Of a stretch of DNA of 64,000 nucleotides, positions 41,697 through 50,982 are shown one piece after another. Every line of letters starts with the position of its first letter. Positions within the stretch are counted from its first letter, which is position 1. Origin of the DNA: Actinomycetota bacterium (GTDB lineage: Bacteria; Actinomycetota; UBA4738; HRBIN12); assembly GCA_035640355.1 (NCBI GenBank), contig DASQWI010000017.1:167351-231350 (forward strand). Direction: 5' to 3'. The translations under genes and the position numbers were made by a program. The notes under the pieces are model-generated. The model was not told the DNA's origin. It did not search any database and saw only the letters and a program-made list of their open reading frames with translations.

Positions 41697-42611
41697 TCAG
41701 AATGCGTTCGCGGCCGACGTCCACTCCTGGAGGCGCTGCGCGATGAGCTGGGCCCGCTCCTCCTCGCTCCCGCCGTCCAGCACCTGAAGGTCGGACGGGT
41801 GGGCCCGAGGGTAGATGCCGGCGGTTCGGGCATTCACGCCGGGGTCGCGATCCGACCGTGTCGTCCAGTACCCCCTGGCGCGGTCGGCGGTCTCCACCCT
41901 GATCTCGCCGGTGCCTTCGATTTGCGGGGCATTCGCATGCCGAGGGCGCTCGCCCTTCCAGAAATAGAAGATGCCGGCCGGGCCCCTAAGCTCCTTCGCC
42001 GCCTCGCTCCGGTAGCGGGCCGACAGCGTGCCATCCTCTTGCCAGCCGCGGCCGCTCACGTTGAGGCCACCATCGCGGTCCCGCGAGATGCTCAGGAGGC
42101 CCACCGCCGACGGTTCCTCCTCGGTCCGCATGGTGAGCGAGAGTTGCCACCACAGCCCTTCGACCGGGCCGCGGCGACCCTCGGTCTCGATCGCCTTGCG
42201 GAGCTTCTCGTTGATCGCGCGAAGCTCTTCCGGGGTCGCCGCCGGGTCGTAGCGGACGGACGTCAGCCCGAGCAGGTCGCTCGGGAGCTTCGTACCGTGC
42301 GCGTGGAGGATGAACGTGCGCCGGATGCCGAGCGCGCCGCCGAACAGCCCGGCCTCGAACACCACGTTGTCGCGCGGCGACGCCTGGCCGGACTGAGGCC
42401 CATCCGTCGTCGTCCAGTCGTCCGGGGCGAACACGAACGCGGCGAAATCAACCTCCTGGGAGAGCTCGACGAGCCGGTCGAGCGTGGACCGCCCAGGGTT
42501 GAACGTGGTCGTCCACGGCTCGACGTCGGCGATGTCCTCGAGCCCGTGCGTGATCGCTTCCAGCAGTTCGGCCTGCTTGCCCGACGACCCCAGGAAGATG
42601 CGCGGCTTCAT
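41697..42611 (-). CDS. TIR-like NADase-type effector with C-terminal beta-rich domain
   Basis: 304 residues. Residues 1-125 match the CAP12/Pycsar-type TIR domain: RIFLGSSGKQAELLEAI, FAAFVFAPDDW and RDNVVFEAGLFGGALG, where E86 is the predicted NADase glutamate. Residues about 150-255 (LWWQLSLTM, GLLSISRD, GLNVSGRGW, GIFYFWKG, GTGEIRVE, GYWTT) form an all-beta unit rich in Gly/Trp, recalling the Cap15-type cyclic-nucleotide-binding barrel. A helix ends the protein. In CBASS and Pycsar systems such TIR proteins deplete NAD after binding a cyclic nucleotide. Neighbours are a nucleotide cyclase and other defence-like genes. The barrel assignment is inferred. Confidence 0.75.
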   Translation of the reverse strand: MKPRIFLGSSGKQAELLEAITHGLEDIADVEPWTTTFNPGRSTLDRLVELSQEVDFAAFVFAPDDWTTTDGPQSGQASPRDNVVFEAGLFGGALGIRRTFILHAHGTKLPSDLLGLTSVRYDPAATPEELRAINEKLRKAIETEGRRGPVEGLWWQLSLTMRTEEEPSAVGLLSISRDRDGGLNVSGRGWQEDGTLSARYRSEAAKELRGPAGIFYFWKGERPRHANAPQIEGTGEIRVETADRARGYWTTRSDRDPGVNARTAGIYPRAHPSDLQVLDGGSEEERAQLIAQRLQEWTSAANAF

Positions 42612-42692
42612 GCGTCATCCATGATGACGGAGGCACCATGAATCTTCACATCGCGCGACACATGCGCCGCGTCATTAAATGATCAGCGCTCG

Positions 42693-43310
42693 TCAGAGCT
42701 CCGGCGGTAGATCTCGATCCTCCATTCGCCTGCGCGTCTCGACGATGACCTCCGCGTCCGAAAAGTTACCGGCGGCGCGGAACCCGGCTTCCACCTCCGC
42801 GTGCACCCTGATGTACTCGTTCAGCCATTTCGTCGCCGTTTCCGATCGGGCTCGGAGGTCGTCCGCGTTCACCGGCTGGATGTAGTGACGGATCAGCTCA
42901 GCCATCCGGGCCAGGTAGCCGCCCTTCGCGACACCGGCCTGCTCGAACGGCGGCGTGATCGCGCTGAAGGCGAAGACCATCGCCAGTCCGGTTTCGTCGA
43001 TGTGGAGCTCGATCCCGTTCGCGATCAGCGGGGACATCGCGAGCCACGTCTCCGGTTCGGGGAAGAACCTCCTCTCGGCCATCTGCCCACCACAGTCGTA
43101 GTCGTCTCGGAACCTCGCGATCGCGGCCGTATCGTCGGCCGCCGCGCCGGTTCGGATGTACTCCCGCAGTTTCGGCTCGAGCGTGGAGGCACATGCAATG
43201 CCCACGGTGGCGAGGGCCTCGCTCTCGCCGGTCTCGCCCTGCCTTCGCGCGGTCGCCTCGACGAGCTTCACCGTGTCCTCGGCCGCCTCGCGCACGTAGT
43301 CGTCGACCAT
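42693..43310 (-). CDS. Uncharacterised protein upstream of the TIR gene
   Basis: 205 residues, mostly alpha-helical and acidic, with no membrane segment or signal peptide. I do not recognise the family. Single Cys residues occur at VGIACAS and YDCGGQM; other notable stretches are MAERRFFPEPETW and KGGYLARMAELIRHY. The start is set at the ATG 43310, since the residues upstream in frame are unconserved in character. It precedes the TIR gene by 81 bases on the same strand and may be co-transcribed with it. Confidence 0.6.
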   Translation of the reverse strand: MVDDYVREAAEDTVKLVEATARRQGETGESEALATVGIACASTLEPKLREYIRTGAAADDTAAIARFRDDYDCGGQMAERRFFPEPETWLAMSPLIANGIELHIDETGLAMVFAFSAITPPFEQAGVAKGGYLARMAELIRHYIQPVNADDLRARSETATKWLNEYIRVHAEVEAGFRAAGNFSDAEVIVETRRRMEDRDLPPEL

Positions 43311-43459
43311 CGAAGGGTCCCATCGTCGGTCTTCTCCCGGGTGATGTCGAATCGGTCGTCGGCGAGGTTCTCGCCCAGACGCCACACCTCCGAGTACGTG
43401 CGTTTCAGTTCCGCGGGTTCCCGACCCAACTCGAAGGCGTGCACTGCACACCAGTCCCG

Positions 43460-44317
43460 CTAGCTCGGCTTGGCAGGAACGAACCGCTGAACGAAGTCGA
43501 GTGCGGTCTGCGCGACCTCCTGCCAGCCGTCGTCGATGGTCAGCGAGTGGCCGCGGTTGGGCATCTTCCTGATCTCGGTGACGCTCGGGTTGCGCTTCTG
43601 CCGCTTGTATGCGGCGTTGGCGATCGCCCAGGGAACGGTGTGGTCCTTCTCCCCGTCGAGGATCAGCAGCGGACCCCGATCGGGGTTCGTCGTGTCGACC
43701 TTCGACTCGGTCCAGGGGTTGAGGTTGGCGTTGGCCATCTGGGCCAGGGCGATCCCCGATCCGGCCACGTGGTACGAGTCGTACAGGCGCCTCGCCTGGT
43801 CCTCATCGAGGGCGTTCGCCCAGCCGTATTTGAACTGATCGAACGTGAGCGTGATGGCGCGACCTCGATACCGGGGGTTCAACAGGAACGGTCCAACCAC
43901 CCTGAGCGTGGAGAGGGGCAGCGGCAGGACTCCGCGAAACACGCCCGGGTCGATAGCGACCGTGGCCGCCGAGAGCCCACGGCCGGCGAGGATCTCAGCC
44001 AACAATCCGCCGGTCGAGTGCCCCATCACGGCGGGCTTCTCCTCGAGCCGGCCGATCACGTCGGCAGTGTGGTCGGCACCCTGCTTCAGCGTCTTGTTGG
44101 CGAGGACGTCGGGGTTCGCCCGTGCCTGTTCAACCGTTTCCGGATCGTCCGGCCAATCCGGTGTCAGCGGCGCGTAACCGGCCCGCTTGAAGAGGTCCGC
44201 CCACTTTGCCCAACTGCTGGGCAGCAGCCAAAGGCCGTGGATGAAGACGACCGGAATGGTGCCCGAGGCGTTCGCCTCCTCGATCTCCCGGCTCTCCCGC
44301 TCAGAGATGGACGCCAT
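43460..44317 (-). CDS. Alpha/beta hydrolase
   Basis: 285 residues. Oxyanion region FIHGLWLLPSSW, nucleophile elbow GHSTGG, catalytic Asp in LDGEKDHTVP and His in PNRGHSLT make a complete Ser-Asp-His triad. No signal peptide, so it is cytoplasmic. Probable ester or lactone hydrolase of broad type. It is the first minus-strand gene of this stretch and diverges from the zinc-hook ATPase operon. Confidence 0.9.
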   Translation of the reverse strand: MASISERESREIEEANASGTIPVVFIHGLWLLPSSWAKWADLFKRAGYAPLTPDWPDDPETVEQARANPDVLANKTLKQGADHTADVIGRLEEKPAVMGHSTGGLLAEILAGRGLSAATVAIDPGVFRGVLPLPLSTLRVVGPFLLNPRYRGRAITLTFDQFKYGWANALDEDQARRLYDSYHVAGSGIALAQMANANLNPWTESKVDTTNPDRGPLLILDGEKDHTVPWAIANAAYKRQKRNPSVTEIRKMPNRGHSLTIDDGWQEVAQTALDFVQRFVPAKPS

Positions 44318-44423
44318 TCCGACCCCCTCTCAGCTCGCAGCGAAACCTCAAACCGACCCTAGCGCACCGACGACGAGGCCATCCAACGAGACACGCCTAG
44401 GATTGATCCTCGTAGGAGGCGAG

Positions 44424-46874
44424 ATGGAGCAGGTCCTACAGGAGATCATCCAGGCGCGGCTCGGCGAGGAGAAGAAGCTCGGCGAGCAGGCGGGCGTCAT
44501 GATCACGGCCGCTTGCCATAGCGAAGAGGCACTCGCCGCGGCTCTCGGTGGTGAAACGATTCCCGGCGAGACTCAACCCCGATCCGAGACCGTGGATGGT
44601 CGCTACCCCGCGCTCCTGCAGTCGATACGGGTGGAGGGATTCCGCGGCGTGGGGCCCGAAGCGACCCTGGAGATCTCACCCGGCCCGGGCCTGACCCTCG
44701 TGGTCGGTCGAAATGGGAGCGGCAAGTCGAGTTTCGCCGAGGCCCTCGAGCTTCTGCTTACCGGCAGCAACAGTCGGTGGAGCACGCGATCGGCGATTTG
44801 GAAGGAAGGGTGGCGCAACCTTCACCACTCCGATGCGCGCATCGACGCCGAATTCGTGTTGGAAGGCTCGAAAGGCACGACACTGATCTCTCGGAGTTGG
44901 GCCCCCGGGGCAAAGCTGGAGGAGGCCGAGACGCTGGTCACGGGCTCCGGTTCCGAGGCGTCGACGATCGATGACCTCGGATGGGCCGCTGCGGTCGAGA
45001 TGTACCGCCCGTTCTTGAGCTACAGCGAGTTGGGATCGATGCTCGACGCCGGTCCATCCGCGCTGTACGACGCCCTTTCCGCGATCCTCGGACTCGAGGA
45101 CTTGGTCGTCGCCGAGGGTCGTCTCAAAGAAGCGGCCAAGCAGAGAAAGAAGCTCGGCGACGACGCGAAGTCGTCTCTCGCGCCCCTGCTCGAGCGCCTG
45201 GGCGAGATCGAAGACGAGCGAGCTCGCGCCTGTCTCGAGGCGCTCTCAGGGAAGACGTGGAACCTCGACACCGTCGAACGGTCCGTGATCGGGCCCGAGT
45301 ACTCGTTGCAGGAGGAGACCGAGGGAGCGGCACTCCGGCAACTCTCGACTCTGGAGGGGCCGAGCGCTGACGAGGTGGCGATCGCCGCAGAAGGGCTCGA
45401 GGCCGCATCGGCCGCCATCGCCCAATTCGGTGGCACGGAGGCCCAAAAGGCGCTTCAGACCGCAGAGCTGTTGGAGTCCGCGCTTCGGTTCCACGCCGAT
45501 CACGGCGATCAGGACTGTCCGGTCTGCGGCAAGGGAGAGTTGGACCGGACCTGGCGGGACGAGACAGAGAATGAGGTCGCCCGGCTGCGGACGGTTGCCG
45601 AACAGGCGGACCTTGCGCATCGGCTCCGGGACGAGGCGATGAAGAGCGCCAAGTCCCTCATGCTTGCGCCTCCGTCGCTCCTTTCCAGCGCGTCGGCTCT
45701 CGGGATCAGCGTCGATGACTTGATGAGCGCGTGGAAGTCGTGGACTACGGGTGCCTCCCTCGATGATGCCGAGCCGTTAGCAGAGCATCTGCGCACCGCA
45801 CATGCGTCTCTGGTCCGCGAGATCGAAGCAGTACGCGACGCTGCGGCCAAGGAACTGCAGACACGCGAGGACATCTGGAGACCCGTGGCCGCCGAGCTGG
45901 CGGCGTGGCTCGACGACGCCAGGCAGGCGCAGCGGGGTGAGGCTCAGCTCGACGACCTGAGGGCCGCCGAGAAGTGGCTGCGCGCGGCGTCGGCGGAGGT
46001 CCGCAACGAGCGGTTCGCGCCCATCGCCGATCTCGCTCAGAGCGTGTGGGAGACGCTGCGCATGCAGAGCAACGTCGAGCTCAAGAAGATCGTCCTCACC
46101 GGGGCGGGTTCGGCCCGCAAGGTCGTGCTCGAGGTCACCGTTGATGGCATGGAGGGGGCAGCGCTTGGAGTCATGAGTCAGGGAGAGCTCAACTCGCTCG
46201 CTCTGAGTCTGTTCATGCCGCGCGCGACGCTGCCCGAGAGTCCCTTCCGTTTCGTGGTGATCGACGATCCGGTTCAGTCGATGGATCCGGCCCGCGTCGA
46301 CGGGTTAGCACGGGTCCTCCAGAACGCGGCCCGCTCTCGACAGGTCGTCGTGTTCACTCATGACGACCGGCTCGCCAGGTCCTGCAGGCTCCTGGGGATC
46401 GATGCGAAGATGGTCGAGGTGACGCGCCGGGCCGAATCGGTCGTCGAGCTGCGGCCGGGCCTCGATCCCGTGGGGCGGTATTGCGCCGATGCGTGGGCCA
46501 TCGCCAACAGCGAGGACATCGACGCCGCGGTGGTATCCCGAGTTGTCGGTGTGTTCTGTCGGTCGGCGATCGAAGCCGCATGCGCCGACGCGATCACGCG
46601 AAGGCGCCTTGCCGCAGGGGAGGACTATGCAGCCATCGAGGCTCTCTTGGATTCCACGAAGGGACTAGCGCCGTTGTTGGCGCTGGCCCTGTTCGACGAC
46701 ATGTCTCGCACGAAGGACGTTGTGTCGAGACTCGACAAGGGGATCGGACGTTGGGCGGTGTCTGCCTATCGGGGAGTGCAGGACGCGTCTCACAAACCCG
46801 TGGCTCGTGACGTGCTTTTGAACTTGGTGAGGGATAGCGAACGATTGGCACGGGGACTGGTGCAGCTTCCGTGA
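44424..46874 (+). CDS. Rad50/RloC-like zinc-hook ATPase, putative defence protein
   Basis: 816 residues, ATG after GGAGG. Split ABC-type ATPase: Walker A GRNGSGKSS (95-103), signature SQGELNSLALSL (585-596), Walker B VVIDDPVQSMD (611-621), H-loop VFTHDD. In between is a helical arm with a zinc-hook motif CPVC (365-368). A helical C-terminal domain of about 130 residues contains R783-x6-H790, the spacing seen in HEPN ribonucleases. This layout recalls RloC/PrrC anticodon nucleases and other ATPase-effector anti-phage proteins. The HEPN call is inferred. Overlaps the next gene (GTGA). Confidence 0.75.
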   Translation: MEQVLQEIIQARLGEEKKLGEQAGVMITAACHSEEALAAALGGETIPGETQPRSETVDGRYPALLQSIRVEGFRGVGPEATLEISPGPGLTLVVGRNGSGKSSFAEALELLLTGSNSRWSTRSAIWKEGWRNLHHSDARIDAEFVLEGSKGTTLISRSWAPGAKLEEAETLVTGSGSEASTIDDLGWAAAVEMYRPFLSYSELGSMLDAGPSALYDALSAILGLEDLVVAEGRLKEAAKQRKKLGDDAKSSLAPLLERLGEIEDERARACLEALSGKTWNLDTVERSVIGPEYSLQEETEGAALRQLSTLEGPSADEVAIAAEGLEAASAAIAQFGGTEAQKALQTAELLESALRFHADHGDQDCPVCGKGELDRTWRDETENEVARLRTVAEQADLAHRLRDEAMKSAKSLMLAPPSLLSSASALGISVDDLMSAWKSWTTGASLDDAEPLAEHLRTAHASLVREIEAVRDAAAKELQTREDIWRPVAAELAAWLDDARQAQRGEAQLDDLRAAEKWLRAASAEVRNERFAPIADLAQSVWETLRMQSNVELKKIVLTGAGSARKVVLEVTVDGMEGAALGVMSQGELNSLALSLFMPRATLPESPFRFVVIDDPVQSMDPARVDGLARVLQNAARSRQVVVFTHDDRLARSCRLLGIDAKMVEVTRRAESVVELRPGLDPVGRYCADAWAIANSEDIDAAVVSRVVGVFCRSAIEAACADAITRRRLAAGEDYAAIEALLDSTKGLAPLLALALFDDMSRTKDVVSRLDKGIGRWAVSAYRGVQDASHKPVARDVLLNLVRDSERLARGLVQLP

Positions 46875-47230
46875 ACGAGCTGACCACGAGGGAGATCCTC
46901 TACCGAGCGATCGACCTGCTCGAGCGACCAACCTCGGAGACAGTTGGTCTTTGGCCGCGGGCGAGCGCGGTGCTGGCGCGCCAGGCTCTCGAACGCGGCC
47001 TCACCGAGACGCTGTCTGCGAGGGTAGAAGGAATCCACAGGGCACCCGTAACGGCGCAACTTCTCTTCCTGAGGCTCTTCCTGGAGGACACGGCGAGGGC
47101 GGAGGAAGTGCATCTCGCGTGGTGGGCGCTGTCGCGAGCGTGTCACCACCTGTCCTACGAGCTCCCCCCGACGGCGGCGGAGTTGCGTGCGTTGATCGAC
47201 GTCGTAGATCGTTTCGTCGAGGCGTCCTAG
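46871..47230 (+). CDS. Small helical protein coupled to the zinc-hook ATPase
   Basis: 119 residues, GTG overlapping the ATPase stop, so the two are translationally coupled. All-helical; the segment WALSRACHHLSYELPPTAAE with its paired His and the following helix suggests a DUF4145/HEPN-like fold, but no confident family can be given. Likely partner, toxin subunit or antitoxin of the ATPase. Twelve bases separate it from the next gene. Confidence 0.65.
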   Translation: MNELTTREILYRAIDLLERPTSETVGLWPRASAVLARQALERGLTETLSARVEGIHRAPVTAQLLFLRLFLEDTARAEEVHLAWWALSRACHHLSYELPPTAAELRALIDVVDRFVEAS

Positions 47231-47242
47231 GGAGCGTTCGAA

Positions 47243-50194
47243 GTGCCGAGCCGAGTCGAGACGCTCGCACTTGTGTTCACCGACATCGAGGGATCGACCA
47301 ACCTGCTCCGAAATCTCGGAGCGCGGTACCGCACGCTGCTCATGGACCACAGACGCCTTCTCAAGACGGCGTTCGAGCGTTTTGGGGGACGACTGCTCGG
47401 ATCACAAGGCGACTCGCTGTTCGCGGTCTTTCCCAACGCGAGGGACGCGCTCCTTGCCGCAGCGGAGGGCCAGCTCGCCCTCAGTGAGGCGCAGTGGCCC
47501 GATGGGATCGCATTGCGAGTCCGGATGGGAATCCACTTCGGCGACGTGATCGCCGAGGAGGACGAGTACGTGGGCCTGGCGATCCATCAAGCCTCCCGCG
47601 TCAGCGACGCCGCTCACGGAAACCAGATCCTGCTGTCGGAGACAACTCGGCTGGCCGCCGGCGATGGTCTCGTGGGCGACATCACGCTGGAGCCGGTGGG
47701 CCAGTTCCGTATGAAGGACTTCCCGGAGCCGCAATGGCTGTTTCAGCTGCGCCATCCGAGACTGCCCTCCGACTTTCCTCCTCCTCGCACCGCAGGTGCG
47801 CCAACTCACAACCTGCCCAGGAACTTCACCTCATTCGTCGGACGTGATCGTGAGTTGAAGGACGTGATCGACCTTCTACAAGCAAACCGGCTGATCACGT
47901 TGACCGGCCCCGGGGGAAGCGGAAAGACCCGGCTGGCGATCGAGGCAGCGGCGGCGTCGCTGACGCTTCGGCCGGGAGGAATCTGGTTCGTCGACCTGGC
48001 GCCGGTTTCCGATCCTGATCTGGTGTTGGCCACGGCGGCCGAGGCCATGAATCTCACGGAGACCCAGCGGCATGGTCTCGACGCCGCGATCATCGAGTTC
48101 CTGTCGCGCGGAAGCCCTCTCCTGATCCTCGACAACTGCGAGCATCTGATCGGTGCCTGCTCCGATCTCGTGGAGCGATGGCTCGCGTCGTGCCCGTCAC
48201 TGACGATTCTGGTCACGGCTCGGGAGCCGCTGGGAATCGCCGGCGAGATCATCCGACGTGTCCCGGGGCTCGACGCTGGGGTCGACCGAGATGGATCGAG
48301 ATCGTCCGAGGCAGTTCAGCTCTTCGTGGACAGGGCCTCGGCACACGATCCCGAATTCGAGCCCACCGACGAAGAGCTCGACCTGATCGCGCAGTTGGCG
48401 CGCCGTTTGGACGGAATCCCGCTGGCCATCGAGATGGCCGCGGGTCTGATCGGAACACTCGACGTAGGAGCGATCGTCTCGCGTCTCGACGATCGCTTTC
48501 GGCTCCTCACGGAGGGCAGCGGCAGCAGACTGGGGCGCCAACAGACGCTGTTGGCCACTGTCGAGTGGAGCCACGACTTGCTGCGTCCGACCGAGCAGAT
48601 CCTGCTCCGCCGCCTGGCCACGATGTCGGGATCGTTCGCACTCGACGCCGTCGATGCGATCTGTGGGGGCGACGGTGTTGATCGTGCGGCGATCGTCCAG
48701 CTACTGCGCCGTCTGGTGGCCGCGTCCTGGGTGACCAAAGAAAGGGCGGACGGCCAGACGAGATATCGAATGCTCGAGACGTCGCGTCAGTACGCGTTGG
48801 AAAGACTCATCGCGTCATCGGAGGCGGAGAGACTTCGCAAACGGCACGGTGAATGGTTCCTTGACCTCGCAGAAGACGCGGCCACGTTCCTTCTCGGGGG
48901 GCCCGAGCAGGCGAACTGGTTCGATCGCATCGAGCTGGAGCTGGACAACCTGAGGGCCGCGTTGGCGTGGAGTCTCGGTGAAGGCGACGCGACGATCGCA
49001 CTGAGGATCAGTACGGCGTTGGCGCGGTTTTGGGAGGTGCGAGGCCATTGGACGGAAGCTCTCCGCTCGTTCGAGGAAGCGCTCGAACGCACGTCGGGAG
49101 CATCCGACGATCTGCGCGCTCCCGCGTTGGTGTCGGCATCATTCATGGCCTTCTATCGGGGGAATCTGGACGCGGCACGAGCCTTGGCCGATGAGGGGCT
49201 CGCGGCCGCGAGCCGGGTCGGCGACGAGGTCTCCGAAGCCCGTGGTATGCGTTTCCTCGCGGTTACCGAGCAACAGTCCGGCAACAAGGATGCAGCGCTC
49301 AGTTGGGCGAACCGCGCGGTCGAGTTGAGCCGCAAGACCGGCGTCGGCGCGGATCTCGCGTTCGCCATCCAGGTGTTGGGACGCCTTACCTCAGATCCCG
49401 ATGATGCCGGCGCTCTCTTCAGGGAGGGCCTCTCCGTCGCCCGAACCGCGAGGGACGGCGTGTCTCAGATCTATCTGTTGTACGCGCTGGGTCAGCTCGC
49501 GATCCGCAAACAGGAGGAAGCCGAGGCGCGAGAACTCTTCACCGAGGCGTTGGGGATCGCACATCGGTTGCGAGAACGATGGATGGCCATGAACGTGCTC
49601 GTGGCGCTGTCGCAGGTGAGCGAGGAGATCGACGCGGGTTCGGCGGTGGAGGAGATGATCGGGCTTCTCCGCCAGATGGGCAATCGGCTCATGCTCGTGC
49701 GATGGCTTCGTCAGCTGGCCTACCTGCGGAGGATCGAAGGTGACACCGTCGGCGCGCGGCGATTCGTGGACGAGGCCCTTTCGGTGATCGAGCAGGAGGG
49801 GACCGACGAGGCGGAGGTCCTGGGTCACTACATCCTGGCCGGGCAGCTCGACGAGGGGGAGGGCGATCACCGTTCCGCTCTGCGGGAGTTCCAGGCTGGC
49901 GTTGGTCTCGCGCACAAGCTCGGATCGAAATGGGAAGTGACGTTTGGTCTCGGAGGCGTCGGACGGCAGCTGGCTCTGATCGGAGATCACGTGACTGCGG
50001 CGATCGTCCTGGGGGCCGCGGAGGCGTTTCGAGAGAGCGTTGGTATGCAACCCGCACCGCGCCGGGCGGAGGTCCTTCGTCAGACCAACGGGGACTTGGC
50101 TCAGGTCCTCGGCGATGCCGAATTCGAGCGCCTGTGGGAACAGGGTCGGCGGATGTCGTTCGATGATGTCTTGGCGCTCGCGACGGAGAGGTGA
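47243..50194 (+). CDS. Cyclase homology domain-NB-ARC ATPase-TPR regulator
   Basis: 983 residues, GTG start. The N-terminal cyclase-like domain keeps both metal Asp residues (VFTDIEGSTN, D14; GSQGDSLFAVF, D57), but the Asn-x3-Arg catalytic pair reads HQASR (His for Asn), so activity is doubtful. NB-ARC ATPase follows: FVGRDRELKDV, Walker A GPGGSGKT (222-229), LLILDNCEHL, and GIPLAIEMAA. The last 400 residues are TPR-like repeats. It sits third in the operon behind the zinc-hook ATPase and overlaps the aldo/keto reductase gene. Confidence 0.85.
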   Translation: MPSRVETLALVFTDIEGSTNLLRNLGARYRTLLMDHRRLLKTAFERFGGRLLGSQGDSLFAVFPNARDALLAAAEGQLALSEAQWPDGIALRVRMGIHFGDVIAEEDEYVGLAIHQASRVSDAAHGNQILLSETTRLAAGDGLVGDITLEPVGQFRMKDFPEPQWLFQLRHPRLPSDFPPPRTAGAPTHNLPRNFTSFVGRDRELKDVIDLLQANRLITLTGPGGSGKTRLAIEAAAASLTLRPGGIWFVDLAPVSDPDLVLATAAEAMNLTETQRHGLDAAIIEFLSRGSPLLILDNCEHLIGACSDLVERWLASCPSLTILVTAREPLGIAGEIIRRVPGLDAGVDRDGSRSSEAVQLFVDRASAHDPEFEPTDEELDLIAQLARRLDGIPLAIEMAAGLIGTLDVGAIVSRLDDRFRLLTEGSGSRLGRQQTLLATVEWSHDLLRPTEQILLRRLATMSGSFALDAVDAICGGDGVDRAAIVQLLRRLVAASWVTKERADGQTRYRMLETSRQYALERLIASSEAERLRKRHGEWFLDLAEDAATFLLGGPEQANWFDRIELELDNLRAALAWSLGEGDATIALRISTALARFWEVRGHWTEALRSFEEALERTSGASDDLRAPALVSASFMAFYRGNLDAARALADEGLAAASRVGDEVSEARGMRFLAVTEQQSGNKDAALSWANRAVELSRKTGVGADLAFAIQVLGRLTSDPDDAGALFREGLSVARTARDGVSQIYLLYALGQLAIRKQEEAEARELFTEALGIAHRLRERWMAMNVLVALSQVSEEIDAGSAVEEMIGLLRQMGNRLMLVRWLRQLAYLRRIEGDTVGARRFVDEALSVIEQEGTDEAEVLGHYILAGQLDEGEGDHRSALREFQAGVGLAHKLGSKWEVTFGLGGVGRQLALIGDHVTAAIVLGAAEAFRESVGMQPAPRRAEVLRQTNGDLAQVLGDAEFERLWEQGRRMSFDDVLALATER

Positions 50195-50973
50195 CGTCGG
50201 TGTTCGCTCAGGCGGTGTCGATCGGCAACGGCGCTCGCATACCGCTCGTCGGCCTCGGGACGTGGGCGCTGCGGGGCCGATCCGGACAGGGGGTCATGCG
50301 GCGCGCGCTCGATGTCGGCTACCGGCACCTGGACACCGCCCGCGTGTACCGCAACGAGGAGGAGGTTGGCCGAGCCGTCCGCGACAGCGGCATCGCTCGT
50401 GAGGACGTGTTCATCACCACCAAGCTCCCGCCGGATCGTGCCGGTCGCGCACGGGAGACGCTCTCCGCGAGCCTCGCGGATCTCGACACGGAGTACGTCG
50501 ATCTCTGGCTCATCCATTGGCCGCCGGGCGGGGCGTCGCCGGAGACCTGGCGCGAGCTCGTGGCGGCTCGTCAGGAGGGCCGGGCCCGAGCGGTCGGGGT
50601 GAGCAACTATTCGATCGCCCAGATCGACCAACTGATCGAGTCGTCCGGCGAGGCGCCGGCCGTCAACCAAGTCAAGTGGAGCCCGTCCCTTCACGATCCG
50701 GTCGAGCTCGCCGCTCACCGCGAACGCGGAATCGTTCTCGAGGGCTACAGCCCGTTCAAGACCACGTCACTCCGGCACCCCACGCTGGTCGAGATCGCGA
50801 ACGCTCACGGCGTGACGCCGGCGCAGGTCGTGGTGCGGTGGCACGTCCAGCACGAGATCGTCGTGATCCCCAAGACGGCGCACCTGGATCGCCTCGAGAC
50901 CAACAGTGACGTCGAGGGCTTCGAGCTGAACGCGGCCGAGATGACTCGGATCGACGGGATGTCCAAGCGATAG
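50191..50973 (+). CDS. Aldo/keto reductase
   Basis: 260-residue NADPH-dependent TIM-barrel reductase with the full tetrad: D48 and Y53 in HLDTARVYRNE, K78 in FITTKLP, His in WLIHWPPG. The C-terminal VIPKTAHLDRLETN binds the cofactor phosphate. GTG start overlaps the upstream stop. It resembles 2,5-diketogluconate reductases; the substrate is unknown. Its place at the end of the defence-like operon may be accidental. Confidence 0.92.
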   Translation: MTSVFAQAVSIGNGARIPLVGLGTWALRGRSGQGVMRRALDVGYRHLDTARVYRNEEEVGRAVRDSGIAREDVFITTKLPPDRAGRARETLSASLADLDTEYVDLWLIHWPPGGASPETWRELVAARQEGRARAVGVSNYSIAQIDQLIESSGEAPAVNQVKWSPSLHDPVELAAHRERGIVLEGYSPFKTTSLRHPTLVEIANAHGVTPAQVVVRWHVQHEIVVIPKTAHLDRLETNSDVEGFELNAAEMTRIDGMSKR

Positions 50974-50982
50974 CGCTGAGCG

